The notes: generated from the sequence alone by a model not told the origin. A stretch of DNA of 6,668 nucleotides from Lachnospiraceae bacterium (GCA_009774155.1 VSNE01000149.1:1-6668), one strand, 5' to 3'. Counted from the stretch's first letter, positions 1 to 5,749 are shown. Translations and numbers: made by a program.

Positions 1-419
1 GCTTTTATCCGTTTCTGGCTGTGTGTGTTCTTTTATGTGTGTGGAAGGGTCTGACAACAGAGCCGTCTTATGTGGAGAATGTGCCGAAAGAAAATTTTGA
101 GATTATGAAACCATATTCAGAATATCCCTGCGTTTATCTGGATGCCGATTATGACGCGTCCATCACACAGGATATGCTTCTGCTCATAGCGTTTCCGGAA
201 ATCTTTGTGACGGATGACTTTTTATGCAGCGAAACAGAAGCCTATCTGGAGAAGGCGGATACGAGCAGAGGAGTGGTGCTGTTTATTGATGTATCCGAAG
301 ACTGGAGCAGCGGCTTTGATTCGCAGGAGGTGCTGAACGGAATCACAGCGGATACCGGATTCCGGCATTATAATCTGCTGTGTGAATATTCCTTCAGTGA
401 AACGTATTTGCTGTATTGA
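1..419 (+). CDS. C-terminal fragment of a polytopic membrane protein, possibly GT-C-like glycosyltransferase (5' end outside window)
   Basis: The reading frame is open from base 3 to the TGA at 417-419, with no stop before the left edge. The GTG at 21 is therefore probably internal and the gene starts outside the window. The visible 138 residues begin with a hydrophobic stretch (FYPFLAVCVLLCVW) that reads as a last transmembrane helix. A soluble tail of about 120 residues follows, rich in acidic and aromatic residues, with alternating beta-like segments (YPCVYLD, GVVLFIDVS) and ending SETYLLY. The same plan, a last helix, then a soluble tail with a hydrophobic 'VYLI/VLFI' strand near the end, is seen in the protein at 4017-5726, so the two may be distant relatives. 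That comparison was made by eye and is an inference. No catalytic motif is visible here because the N-terminal part is missing. The gene is convergent with the glycosyltransferase at 448, 28 bases away. Confidence 0.72.
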   Translation, partial: FYPFLAVCVLLCVWKGLTTEPSYVENVPKENFEIMKPYSEYPCVYLDADYDASITQDMLLLIAFPEIFVTDDFLCSETEAYLEKADTSRGVVLFIDVSEDWSSGFDSQEVLNGITADTGFRHYNLLCEYSFSETYLLY

Positions 420-447
420 TACAGGGTACAGGGCGGAGATTTTAGCG

Positions 448-1203
448 CTATTTACAGAACAGCCGCAGCTTCAACGCCACAAAAAGACTGTCCTTTACGG
501 TCTTTAAAATACGCATCTTACTGGCGCCTACTTTATTGTCATAATAAAGTGTGAACGGAACCTCTGCAAAACGGCATCCTGTTTTATGTAATTTATACAG
601 CAGCTCCATCATACAGGAGAAGGAGCGCATAGTAATCAGTTCCTTTTGGTATTTTTTGTAGGCGCTGCTTAAGATGGAGTAGGAGTAGAGACGGTAGCCG
701 CAGGTATAATCCTTTACATTCGGAACGTGAAGCATCATGGAGTAATACAGCTTTGCTCCGTCGCTTAAAGCCAGACGGTTGGAAGGAACTCCGTTGATTC
801 CGGCTCCCGGCTGGTAGCGGGAAGCGATTACGCAGTCTGCGCCCTTTTTAATCTCCCGGATCATACGGTGAACAAACAGGGGCTTATGGGTGTTGTCTCC
901 GTCCATAAAGCACATAAGGCTTTTTGGCTCTCCCCGGTGCAGAAAGTCCCTGACGGCGGTGAACAGCGCTCCGCCCAGATTCTGATTCACCTTATGGGCG
1001 ATGACCCGGACATCCTCATACTGCGTTTCCAGGGAACGGATAATTGCCAGCGTATTGTCTGTGCTTTTATCATCAATCGGTATTATCTCCAGTTCGTAGC
1101 CTTCCCCGGAAAGCACGGCCTTTTCTGCTATCCAGGCTTCGATGAGCGCCTGAATATTGCCGGATTCATTATAGCATGGAAGATATGCATATAGCTTATT
1201 CAT
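448..1203 (-). CDS. Family 2 glycosyltransferase, DPM1/GtrB-like polyprenyl-phosphate sugar synthase
   Basis: A 251-residue GT-A-fold enzyme. Enzymes of this type move a sugar from a nucleotide sugar to a polyprenyl phosphate on the inner face of the membrane. Visible motifs are PCYNES (9-14), DDKSTDNT (44-51, nucleotide binding), NLGGAL (75-80), the metal-binding DGD (101-103), ASRYQPGAG (127-135) and VKDYTCGYR (163-171); the last two are typical of dolichol-phosphate-mannose-synthase-like proteins. It ends near LRLFCK with no C-terminal membrane helices. It therefore resembles the short DPM1 type more than GtrB proteins of over 300 residues, which carry two helices. The ATG at 1203 follows an AGGAGA ribosome binding site (rev-comp of 1211-1216), and the first 8 bases overlap the end of the GtrA gene, so the two should be translationally coupled. 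The substrate sugar cannot be read from sequence. The stop is TAG at 448-450, and no clear terminator follows. Confidence 0.93.
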   Translation of the reverse strand: MNKLYAYLPCYNESGNIQALIEAWIAEKAVLSGEGYELEIIPIDDKSTDNTLAIIRSLETQYEDVRVIAHKVNQNLGGALFTAVRDFLHRGEPKSLMCFMDGDNTHKPLFVHRMIREIKKGADCVIASRYQPGAGINGVPSNRLALSDGAKLYYSMMLHVPNVKDYTCGYRLYSYSILSSAYKKYQKELITMRSFSCMMELLYKLHKTGCRFAEVPFTLYYDNKVGASKMRILKTVKDSLFVALKLRLFCK

Positions 1204-1636
1204 GGGATTTTCTCCTTTTGTTTAACCAGATGTATAAATATTTGCGCATAAAATACATAACGAAAAACGGAAGCACAATGGATACGCCCTTGCTTAGCAG
1301 GAACGCAAACCATTCCGGACAATATCCGACGGAAAACGTGTAGACAGTGGTAATCAGGTAATTGGCGAGAATCAGGCCGATTAAAGAGGTGCCTCCATAG
1401 ACGGCAAATGCGTCAATGCCCTGACGGGTATCAAAAACAGTTTTTAAAGAGAGAAAATAACTCAGAAAAAATCCTGTTACCACGCCTGCTGTATTGGATA
1501 TTACAAGCTCCAGATTCAGAATATGAAAGCTAATCCAAACCACGGCAGTATCCAGAAGCGTTGATAAAACGGAGAAAAACAGATATTTGAATAATTTTTC
1601 ACATTTTTTATAAAGCTTTATTATGAGTGACTTCAT
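1196..1636 (-). CDS. GtrA-family four-helix membrane protein (putative lipid-linked sugar flippase)
   Basis: A small 146-residue, strongly hydrophobic protein with four predicted helices at about 15-38, 44-66, 76-98 and 108-134, and basic ends (KLYKKCEKLFK; LNKRRKSHE). The pattern LFKYLFFSVLSTLLDT in helix 1, NTAGVVTGFFLSYFLSLKTVF in and after helix 2, and SKGVSIVLPFFVMYFMRKYLYI at the end matches the GtrA family in length and layout. GtrA proteins are thought to help move polyprenyl-phosphate-linked glucose or other sugars across the membrane for outside transfer; some relatives serve teichoic acid or arabinogalactan glycosylation. The start is well supported by GGAGG four bases before the ATG (rev-comp of 1641-1645). 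The stop TAA (1196-1198) lies inside the start region of the DPM1-like gene, forming an operon whose products form the usual functional pair. No strong promoter was found upstream on this strand. Confidence 0.9.
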   Translation of the reverse strand: MKSLIIKLYKKCEKLFKYLFFSVLSTLLDTAVVWISFHILNLELVISNTAGVVTGFFLSYFLSLKTVFDTRQGIDAFAVYGGTSLIGLILANYLITTVYTFSVGYCPEWFAFLLSKGVSIVLPFFVMYFMRKYLYIWLNKRRKSHE

Positions 1637-1640
1637 ATTT

Positions 1641-1645
1641 CCTCC
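1641..1645 (-). promoter_or_regulatory. Ribosome binding site GGAGG of the GtrA-family gene
   Basis: The reverse complement reads GGAGGAAATATG, a full Shine-Dalgarno core four bases before the ATG at 1636. It fixes that start. Confidence 0.85.
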
Positions 1646-1690
1646 GAACGAAAGTACAAATAAATCTTTACCAGTTTACATCAAAACAAG

Positions 1691-1734
1691 GTCGAAAGCA
1701 ACGGTTTCCTGAAAATGTCTGTCGAAAAACGACA
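1691..1734. repeat. Repeated GTCGAAA motif and small inverted repeat in the divergent intergenic region
   Basis: GTCGAAA occurs at 1691-1697 and again at 1721-1727, exactly 30 bases apart, about three helical turns. The second copy is part of the inverted repeat TGTCG-AAAAA-CGACA (1720-1734). It lies just upstream of the plus-strand promoter at 1748 and between two divergently transcribed genes, so it could be an operator. It lacks a T-run on the correct side and is too weak to be a terminator. The regulatory role is inference only; the region is AT-rich and short repeats can arise by chance. Confidence 0.3.
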
Positions 1735-1747
1735 AAAAATAAAAGAG

Positions 1748-1776
1748 ATGACAAGAAATCAAAAATGAAGTAAAAT
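1748..1776 (+). promoter_or_regulatory. Sigma-A-like promoter of the polytopic membrane protein gene at 1812
   Basis: The -35 box is ATGACA (1748-1753, 5 of 6 consensus), the spacer 17 bp and the -10 box TAAAAT (1771-1776, 5 of 6). Transcription would start near 1783. That leaves almost no leader before the in-frame ATG at 1785, which supports the later ATG at 1812 as the true start. The promoter closely matches the one at 3949-3977 in both hexamers, the spacer length and the AAGTAAAATG context. Confidence 0.65.
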
Positions 1777-1811
1777 GAGAGGAAATGTTAAGGAAGGAAT
1801 TGGATTTGGGA

Positions 1812-3014
1812 ATGAAAAGGATAAAAGGATTAAAGCCCTTCGTAAAAATATATGTTATTTTAATTGCAGTGTTTTTTCTGTCCATGACGCTAATCTACTG
1901 CATCCCGGCTTCGTGGATTCAGGAAAATGTGGAGAAGTCGGTGGAGGTTATGGAAAATGAAGGGGACTACCCGATGTATTTCTTTTACCGCCACAGTGCA
2001 ATTATTGATGTACACACGGACAAGCTGATGTATGAGAGCCTGATACAGAACCGGGATTATTATAATGCGGTGCAGGCCTCGGTCAGTATCAATCAGTACC
2101 CCCGGTATTGGCATGGATATCAGGTAGTGCTTCGCCCGCTTTCTATCGTGTTCCAGGTGCAGGAGGCGCGTTATCTGGGAATGCTTGTTTTTCATCTGCT
2201 TTTTTTCTGGAGCGCGTGGCTGATGGCGGAGAAGACAAGGCCGGTGAATGCGGCGCTGTATGTGCTGACGGTAAGTACGGGCTATATCGTGTTTCTGCCC
2301 GTCTGTCTGCAGTTTTTAAGCACCTTTATGGTGCTGTTTATCTCTCTTATCGTGCTGCTGTGCAGATATGATAAGGACAGGCCCATGCGGCTTATGGAAT
2401 ATTTCTTTATCATCGGCATGGTGGAGAACTTTTTTGACTTTCTGACTTATCCGATTATCACTCTTGGAATTCCTCTGATTCTGCTGCTTTGGATGCGGGT
2501 GAGAGACGAGCAGGCTGATTTTAAGGATAACTTCTGGTTTATGTTCAAAAGCTCCGTGTCATGGGGGCTGGGGTATGCATTGACCTGGATGACAAAATGG
2601 GCGATAGCCACAGTGGTTCTGGGAGCAAGGTATTTCTGGAGAACGATGAGCGTGATTCAGTACCGCCTGGAAGGAAGCGAGGAGGAGCCGCTGGACCGGT
2701 TGGGAACTCTCCGGAAAAATCTGAAATCCTGGATGAATGTACAGGACGACGGTATCATTACCTGGAGCAAGGTGGCGCTCCTGATTCTGATTGCGGCAGT
2801 TCTTCTGGCTATCTGGAAAAAGCTAAAGGATATAAAAACTATAGCAGCCTATGCGCCGATTCTGTTTGTGGCGGCTTATCCGTATATCTGGTATCTGGTC
2901 ATGTCCAATCATTCTCAGATCCATCATTGGTACACCTACCGGGCGCAGCTTGTGGCTCTGTTTGGAATTCTGATGTTTATAGCAAGTATTTTAAAAGAAA
3001 AGAAAGAGACATAA
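1812..3014 (+). CDS. Polytopic membrane protein of unknown function, possible GT-C-type glycosyltransferase
   Basis: I do not recognise a named family. From the ATG at 1812 it is 400 residues with about eight or nine hydrophobic segments: 11-30, 119-140, 142-163, 165-183, 193-226 (perhaps two), 246-270, 319-335, 342-357 and 374-393. A long polar segment (31-118) after the first helix carries IIDVHTD (64-70) and YPRYWHGYQ (96-104). Further in are NFFDFLTYP (206-214) and NHSQIHHWYTYR (366-377). A first large outside loop with acidic and His residues, followed by many helices, is the usual plan of lipid-sugar-dependent GT-C enzymes, but no catalytic site is proven. An ATG at 1785 would add nine residues. 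I prefer 1812 because the promoter predicts a transcript start near 1783 and AGGAAGGA (1791-1798) lies upstream, although its 13-base spacing is long. The gene is divergent from the GtrA/DPM1-like pair, which fits a role as the outside transferase (inference). Confidence 0.85.
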   Translation: MKRIKGLKPFVKIYVILIAVFFLSMTLIYCIPASWIQENVEKSVEVMENEGDYPMYFFYRHSAIIDVHTDKLMYESLIQNRDYYNAVQASVSINQYPRYWHGYQVVLRPLSIVFQVQEARYLGMLVFHLLFFWSAWLMAEKTRPVNAALYVLTVSTGYIVFLPVCLQFLSTFMVLFISLIVLLCRYDKDRPMRLMEYFFIIGMVENFFDFLTYPIITLGIPLILLLWMRVRDEQADFKDNFWFMFKSSVSWGLGYALTWMTKWAIATVVLGARYFWRTMSVIQYRLEGSEEEPLDRLGTLRKNLKSWMNVQDDGIITWSKVALLILIAAVLLAIWKKLKDIKTIAAYAPILFVAAYPYIWYLVMSNHSQIHHWYTYRAQLVALFGILMFIASILKEKKET

Positions 3015-3026
3015 AAAAGACATAAG

Positions 3027-3068
3027 AAAAGCCGTCTGCGGGCCCGGCCGTTACCGCAGGCGGCTTTT
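3027..3068. terminator. Bidirectional intrinsic terminator between convergent genes
   Basis: The left arm AAAAGCCGTCTGCGG (3027-3041) pairs with the right arm CCGCAGGCGGCTTTT (3054-3068), giving a 15-bp stem with a 12-base loop. In plus-strand RNA the single imperfect position (3035 with 3060) is a U-G wobble; in minus-strand RNA it becomes a C-A mismatch. The hairpin should thus work better for the membrane protein gene ending at 3014. The arms themselves supply a T-tract in each direction, and on the minus strand more T-rich sequence follows. The loop contains the stop codon (3051-3053) of the minus-strand glycosyltransferase, so its last residues are encoded by the stem. Confidence 0.88.
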
Positions 3069-3857
3069 GCGCACCATATCAATGATTTTTTGGCCAAAGA
3101 TATTTTTGACGCTCTGTTTAAAATAAAAATTCAGCTCACGCATCAGCCAGGAAAAAGAAAAATGAAAGATTCCAAGCTCTTTCTGCATCCGGTGCTTTTC
3201 CCTGTGGGAGAGCATTTTATGATTGTCTGAATATCCGGCAATCTCATAAACAGAGACCGGGAATGGAAGGTGCTCGAAGGCTTTCTTCTGCAGGTACATG
3301 GACAGGAAAAAGCGGTGGTCGGCGCATACCTTATAAGCGGTGTCATAAGGCTCTTCAAGGAGGAGCTCCCGTCTGACAAAGGCAGACTGATGGCAAAAGA
3401 CCATTTCGTATGTGATGCGGTCCAGGGGGAGGGCCGGGTAGAGCTTTGTCCGCTCCTGATAAATACATAAGGTATCTCCATAGACAATCTGCCCGGTGGG
3501 CGGTTCGGAAAAAACCTGTTCCAGAGTATGGACATCCGCCAGAAAATCTCCGGCGTTCATAAACAAAAGCCATTGTCCCTCTGCCATACGGACTCCCTTG
3601 TTCATGGCGTCATAGATCCCCCCGTCAGGCTCCGACAGATACCGGAAGGGAATACCGGCCTGTAAAAACCGGGATTCATACTGCTCCAAAAGCTCCAGGG
3701 TACCGTCTGCGGAGCCTCCGTCTATGACCAGATATTCCAGATGCTTCCAGGTCTGCGACAGGATATTGTCCATGGTTGCCCGGACCTCATCTCTTGCCCG
3801 GAAGCAGACGGTGATAATAGATAAAGGTATAGATAAAGGTAAAACAGGTATCGTCAT
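3051..3857 (-). CDS. Family 2 glycosyltransferase, WcaE-like
   Basis: A 268-residue cytoplasmic GT-A glycosyltransferase likely to add a sugar to a lipid-linked polysaccharide intermediate. Motifs are LSIITVCFRARDEV (12-25), VIDGGSADGT (44-53, nucleotide binding), SEPDGGIYDAMNKG (75-88), FMNAGDFL (99-106, where NAGD takes the place of DxD), VYGDT (125-129), FCHQSAFVRR (154-163) and VCADHRFF (177-184). This set is typical of colanic-acid WcaE-like and related polysaccharide enzymes. There is no membrane helix, though the basic, aromatic C-terminus could associate with the membrane. I chose the ATG at 3857 because GGAG (rev-comp of 3865-3868) sits seven bases before it. A GTG at 3941 in the same frame has no ribosome binding site and overlaps the likely -35 region. 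The N-terminus contains the tandem PLSI-PLSI, from a 12-bp duplication. Acceptor and donor cannot be told. Confidence 0.92.
   Translation of the reverse strand: MTIPVLPLSIPLSIITVCFRARDEVRATMDNILSQTWKHLEYLVIDGGSADGTLELLEQYESRFLQAGIPFRYLSEPDGGIYDAMNKGVRMAEGQWLLFMNAGDFLADVHTLEQVFSEPPTGQIVYGDTLCIYQERTKLYPALPLDRITYEMVFCHQSAFVRRELLLEEPYDTAYKVCADHRFFLSMYLQKKAFEHLPFPVSVYEIAGYSDNHKMLSHREKHRMQKELGIFHFSFSWLMRELNFYFKQSVKNIFGQKIIDMVRKSRLR
3817..3840. repeat. Perfect 12-bp tandem duplication inside the WcaE-like gene
   Basis: ATAGATAAAGGT occurs twice with no gap, at 3817-3828 and 3829-3840. On the minus strand it encodes PLSI twice (residues 7-10 and 11-14), immediately before the first beta strand of the glycosyltransferase fold. 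The frame is kept, so the protein gains four residues. A slippage event is the simplest explanation. Confidence 0.85.
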
Positions 3858-3864
3858 ATGGTTA

Positions 3865-3868
3865 CTCC
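3865..3868 (-). promoter_or_regulatory. Ribosome binding site GGAG of the WcaE-like gene
   Basis: The reverse complement reads GGAG, seven bases before the ATG at 3857. This decides the start against the longer GTG-initiated frame from 3941. Confidence 0.7.
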
Positions 3869-3882
3869 ATGTTTGTTTCCCG

Positions 3883-3901
3883 GGCACAGTCAGGCTGTGC
3901 C
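3883..3901 (-). promoter_or_regulatory. 7-bp inverted repeat in the 5' leader of the WcaE-like gene
   Basis: On the minus strand this is GGCACAG-CCTGA-CTGTGCC, a perfect 7-bp stem with a 5-base loop. It lies between the predicted promoter (-10 at 3915-3920) and the ribosome binding site (3865-3868). No T-run follows, so it is not an ordinary terminator. It could be an RNA hairpin in the leader or a regulator site in DNA. The structure is seen; the function is unknown. Confidence 0.5.
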
Positions 3902-3914
3902 GTCCTATGTACCT

Positions 3915-3943
3915 ATCATATACCAAAAGTATTTTCGGCACAA
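3915..3943 (-). promoter_or_regulatory. Candidate promoter of the WcaE-like gene
   Basis: On the minus strand TATGAT (rev-comp of 3915-3920, 5 of 6 consensus) is a good -10 box, preceded by 17 bp and a weak -35 box, TTGTGC (rev-comp of 3938-3943). The predicted leader is about 50 bases and contains the inverted repeat. The upstream edge is five bases from the -35 box of the oppositely directed promoter at 3949. Confidence 0.45.
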
Positions 3944-3948
3944 GTATA

Positions 3949-3977
3949 ATGACAAACTTACGGAAATAAAGTAAAAT
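3949..3977 (+). promoter_or_regulatory. Sigma-A-like promoter of the polytopic membrane protein gene at 4017
   Basis: ATGACA (3949-3954), 17 bp, TAAAAT (3972-3977): the same hexamers and spacing as at 1748-1776. A perfect TATAAT is also present at 3989-3994, but the sequence 17 bp before it (ATAAAG) is a poor -35 box. That box could give a second, shorter transcript starting near 4001. Confidence 0.6.
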
Positions 3978-4016
3978 GGAGAGAATACTATAATTATGTA
4001 ATGAAATGTGAGATTT

Positions 4017-5726
4017 ATGAAAATGTCAGAGATATCAGAGCAAAAAAATAAGAAAAAAGAGAACATTCTGTGGGCTGTCCTGTGCTCCGCCGTTTATATT
4101 GCCGTACTGTGGAAGCTGATTCCTTTTGTCTATGGCATTATAGATGATCGTTCCATGATGGAGATCGTATCGGGACAGTACTTAGGATATCCGGACGCGC
4201 ACACAATTTTTCTGGGGTACTGGTATTCGCTGTTTTTAAGCAGACTTTATATACTGTTCCCGGGGACAGACTGGTATGCGCTTTGCTATCTTTTGCTGCA
4301 GGGGATATGCGTCAGCCTTGTGCTGTGCCGTCTGCTTGGAAGGCTGCATGACAAAAAGGAGAAGATATTATGCACCGTCCTGGTATTGCTGCTGTTCACG
4401 GTTTTCTGCCTGCAGGCAATGACGCAGCTTACCTTTACGACGACAGCCACAGTTCTGGGAGTAACGGTGATCTTCTGGTATATCACCTCGGAGAAGGTTG
4501 GATTCTGTGACTGGCTGCTTGTGTTTCTCCTGTGCTTTCTGACAGAGGAGGTCCGTCCTTCTGTATTTTTCATGATTCTTCCGGTATGCGGCCTGCTTTG
4601 GCTGTTCCGGCTGCAGAAGCCGTCAGGAAGGGATAAATGGAATCTGTGCATTCCGGCGGCAGCGGCAGGGGTGCTCCTGCTGGCTCTGGCCGGAAACAGG
4701 GCAGGATACGGAGATGATTTCTGGACGGCATATATGCGGTATAACCAGAGCCGATCAGAGGTGTATGATTTTTCAGATTATACATTTCCGCCTTATGAGG
4801 GGGCGGAGGATTTTTACAGCAGTATCGGGATCGAGAAAAAAAGCCGGGCCAGAACACTGATGAATTATAATTATACGGCGGATGAAAGGATCTATCCGGA
4901 ATTTTTCGGGGAATATATCAGCGCTTACCAAAAGGCATTTCCGGCCGGAGAAACGCATGCGGCAAAGTTCCAAGCAAGCGTGAAGGAATATTTAAAGGGA
5001 GCGGCCGGGGGAAGATTTCATATGCAGCATATACTGTCTTTGCTGCTGTATGGGCTGCTTACAGTCTGGTATCAAAGAAGAAAGGAATGGGACTGCTGCT
5101 GGAAGGTGATCAGTGCGGCGGGAATCCAGATTCTTTTGTGGATTTATCTGCTTTATGAGGGAAGAATTCCGGAGAGGGTTGTCTACAGTATGAACCTGAT
5201 GCTGACAATGACGGCGGTTTTTTTATGGACGGAGGCTCTAAAGGAGGCCCGTTTTCCGAAAAAGCTGTACACAGCCGGGGCTTCTGTCTTATGTCTGCTG
5301 CTCTGTATTCCCGCGTTCTCAAGGGGAATGGAGATCCGCCGGCAGAATCTGGAGATGAGCCGCCGCAATGAAGACATAGAGGCTTTAAAGGAATATTGTA
5401 TGGAGCATCCGGAAAACTTTTATTTTAATGATGTGACCTCCATGGCATTTACAACCTGGAATGTGCACCTGCCGGAGAAAAAGGCTTATGTTATGAATTA
5501 CATGTCTTTAGGCGACTGGATGAGCTACAGCCCTGTCTGGCGGGAAAAGCTGAATCAGAAGGAAATTGTGAGTGTGAAGGATGCTTTATATGGGAAGAAT
5601 AATGTATATCTGATTTGCAGCTTTGACAAGGGACTGGAGTATTTGGTTTCTTTGTACGACGGCGTGGAGGCGGCAGAAACAGACAAAATTCCCGGATTTA
5701 AGATTTACCGGCTGCAATTCTTGTAA
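4017..5726 (+). CDS. Large polytopic membrane protein with soluble C-terminal domain, possible GT-C-type glycosyltransferase
   Basis: From the ATG at 4017 it is 569 residues. About eleven or twelve hydrophobic segments cover 17-41, 65-81, 88-107, 117-135, 144-157, 165-197 (probably two), 208-225, 338-351, 363-380, 389-405 and 417-434, followed by a soluble tail of about 135 residues. The first outside loop carries IIDDRSMMEI (with Asp43-Asp44) and YPDAHTIFLGYW (58-69). An acidic pair after the first helix is typical of GT-C enzymes that use polyprenyl-phosphate sugars, and the overall plan recalls GtrII-like glucosyltransferases, but the family match is not proven. Other notable stretches are EEVRPSVFF (177-185), YMRYNQSRSEVYDF (239-252) in a large loop at 226-337, and YEGRIPERVVYS (380-391). 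The start is uncertain: GTG 4008, ATG 4017 and ATG 4023 are all in frame and none has a strong ribosome binding site; GTGAG (4008-4012) is the best, serving 4017. It is followed by the sugar transferase gene 57 bases later. Confidence 0.88.
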   Translation: MKMSEISEQKNKKKENILWAVLCSAVYIAVLWKLIPFVYGIIDDRSMMEIVSGQYLGYPDAHTIFLGYWYSLFLSRLYILFPGTDWYALCYLLLQGICVSLVLCRLLGRLHDKKEKILCTVLVLLLFTVFCLQAMTQLTFTTTATVLGVTVIFWYITSEKVGFCDWLLVFLLCFLTEEVRPSVFFMILPVCGLLWLFRLQKPSGRDKWNLCIPAAAAGVLLLALAGNRAGYGDDFWTAYMRYNQSRSEVYDFSDYTFPPYEGAEDFYSSIGIEKKSRARTLMNYNYTADERIYPEFFGEYISAYQKAFPAGETHAAKFQASVKEYLKGAAGGRFHMQHILSLLLYGLLTVWYQRRKEWDCCWKVISAAGIQILLWIYLLYEGRIPERVVYSMNLMLTMTAVFLWTEALKEARFPKKLYTAGASVLCLLLCIPAFSRGMEIRRQNLEMSRRNEDIEALKEYCMEHPENFYFNDVTSMAFTTWNVHLPEKKAYVMNYMSLGDWMSYSPVWREKLNQKEIVSVKDALYGKNNVYLICSFDKGLEYLVSLYDGVEAAETDKIPGFKIYRLQFL

Positions 5727-5749
5727 AAAGGACAGTAAAGTGTTAGAAT
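5721..5749 (+). promoter_or_regulatory. Candidate promoter of the sugar transferase gene
   Basis: TTGTAA (5721-5726), 17 bp, TAGAAT (5744-5749), with TG at 5741-5742 forming an extended -10. The -35 box overlaps the stop codon of the upstream gene. No hairpin terminator lies between the two genes, so read-through from upstream may add to this promoter. Confidence 0.5.

Noticed and set aside
420..447. Possible terminator between the convergent genes at the left
   Set aside because: Only the 8-base palindrome TAGCGCTA (443-450) and a short GATACAGG/GTACAGGG repetition are present, with no stable stem and no T-run.
868..1194. Plus-strand open frame of 108 codons
   Set aside because: It lies wholly antisense to the DPM1-like gene, has no recognisable domain and no ribosome binding site; it is a shadow of that gene's codon pattern.
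1673..1701. Possible minus-strand promoter of the GtrA-family gene (TTGCTT, 17 bp, TAAACT)
   Set aside because: Only 3 of 6 and 4 of 6 matches; in AT-rich DNA this is not enough to call it. The true promoter must still lie in about 1646-1785.
1720..1734. TGTCG-AAAAA-CGACA as a terminator
   Set aside because: The stem is only five pairs and is followed by A-rich, not T-rich, sequence on the plus strand; on the minus strand no T-run follows it either.
1775..1960. Plus-strand frame starting ATGAGAGG at 1775
   Set aside because: Its start overlaps the predicted -10 box and it runs out of frame through the N-terminus of the membrane protein gene, which has clear helices in its own frame.
2561..3025. 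Plus-strand open frame of 154 codons
   Set aside because: It overlaps the polytopic membrane protein in another frame, has low-complexity Gly/Ser/Asp-rich composition and lacks a start signal.
3858..3941. Longer version of the WcaE-like protein starting at the GTG at 3941
   Set aside because: No ribosome binding site, the added 28 residues do not look like part of the fold, and the region carries the likely promoter and an inverted repeat.
4286..4857. Two minus-strand open frames within 4286-4651 and 4570-4857
   Set aside because: Both are antisense to the large membrane protein, are Ser/Pro/Arg-rich without any domain, and have no promoter.
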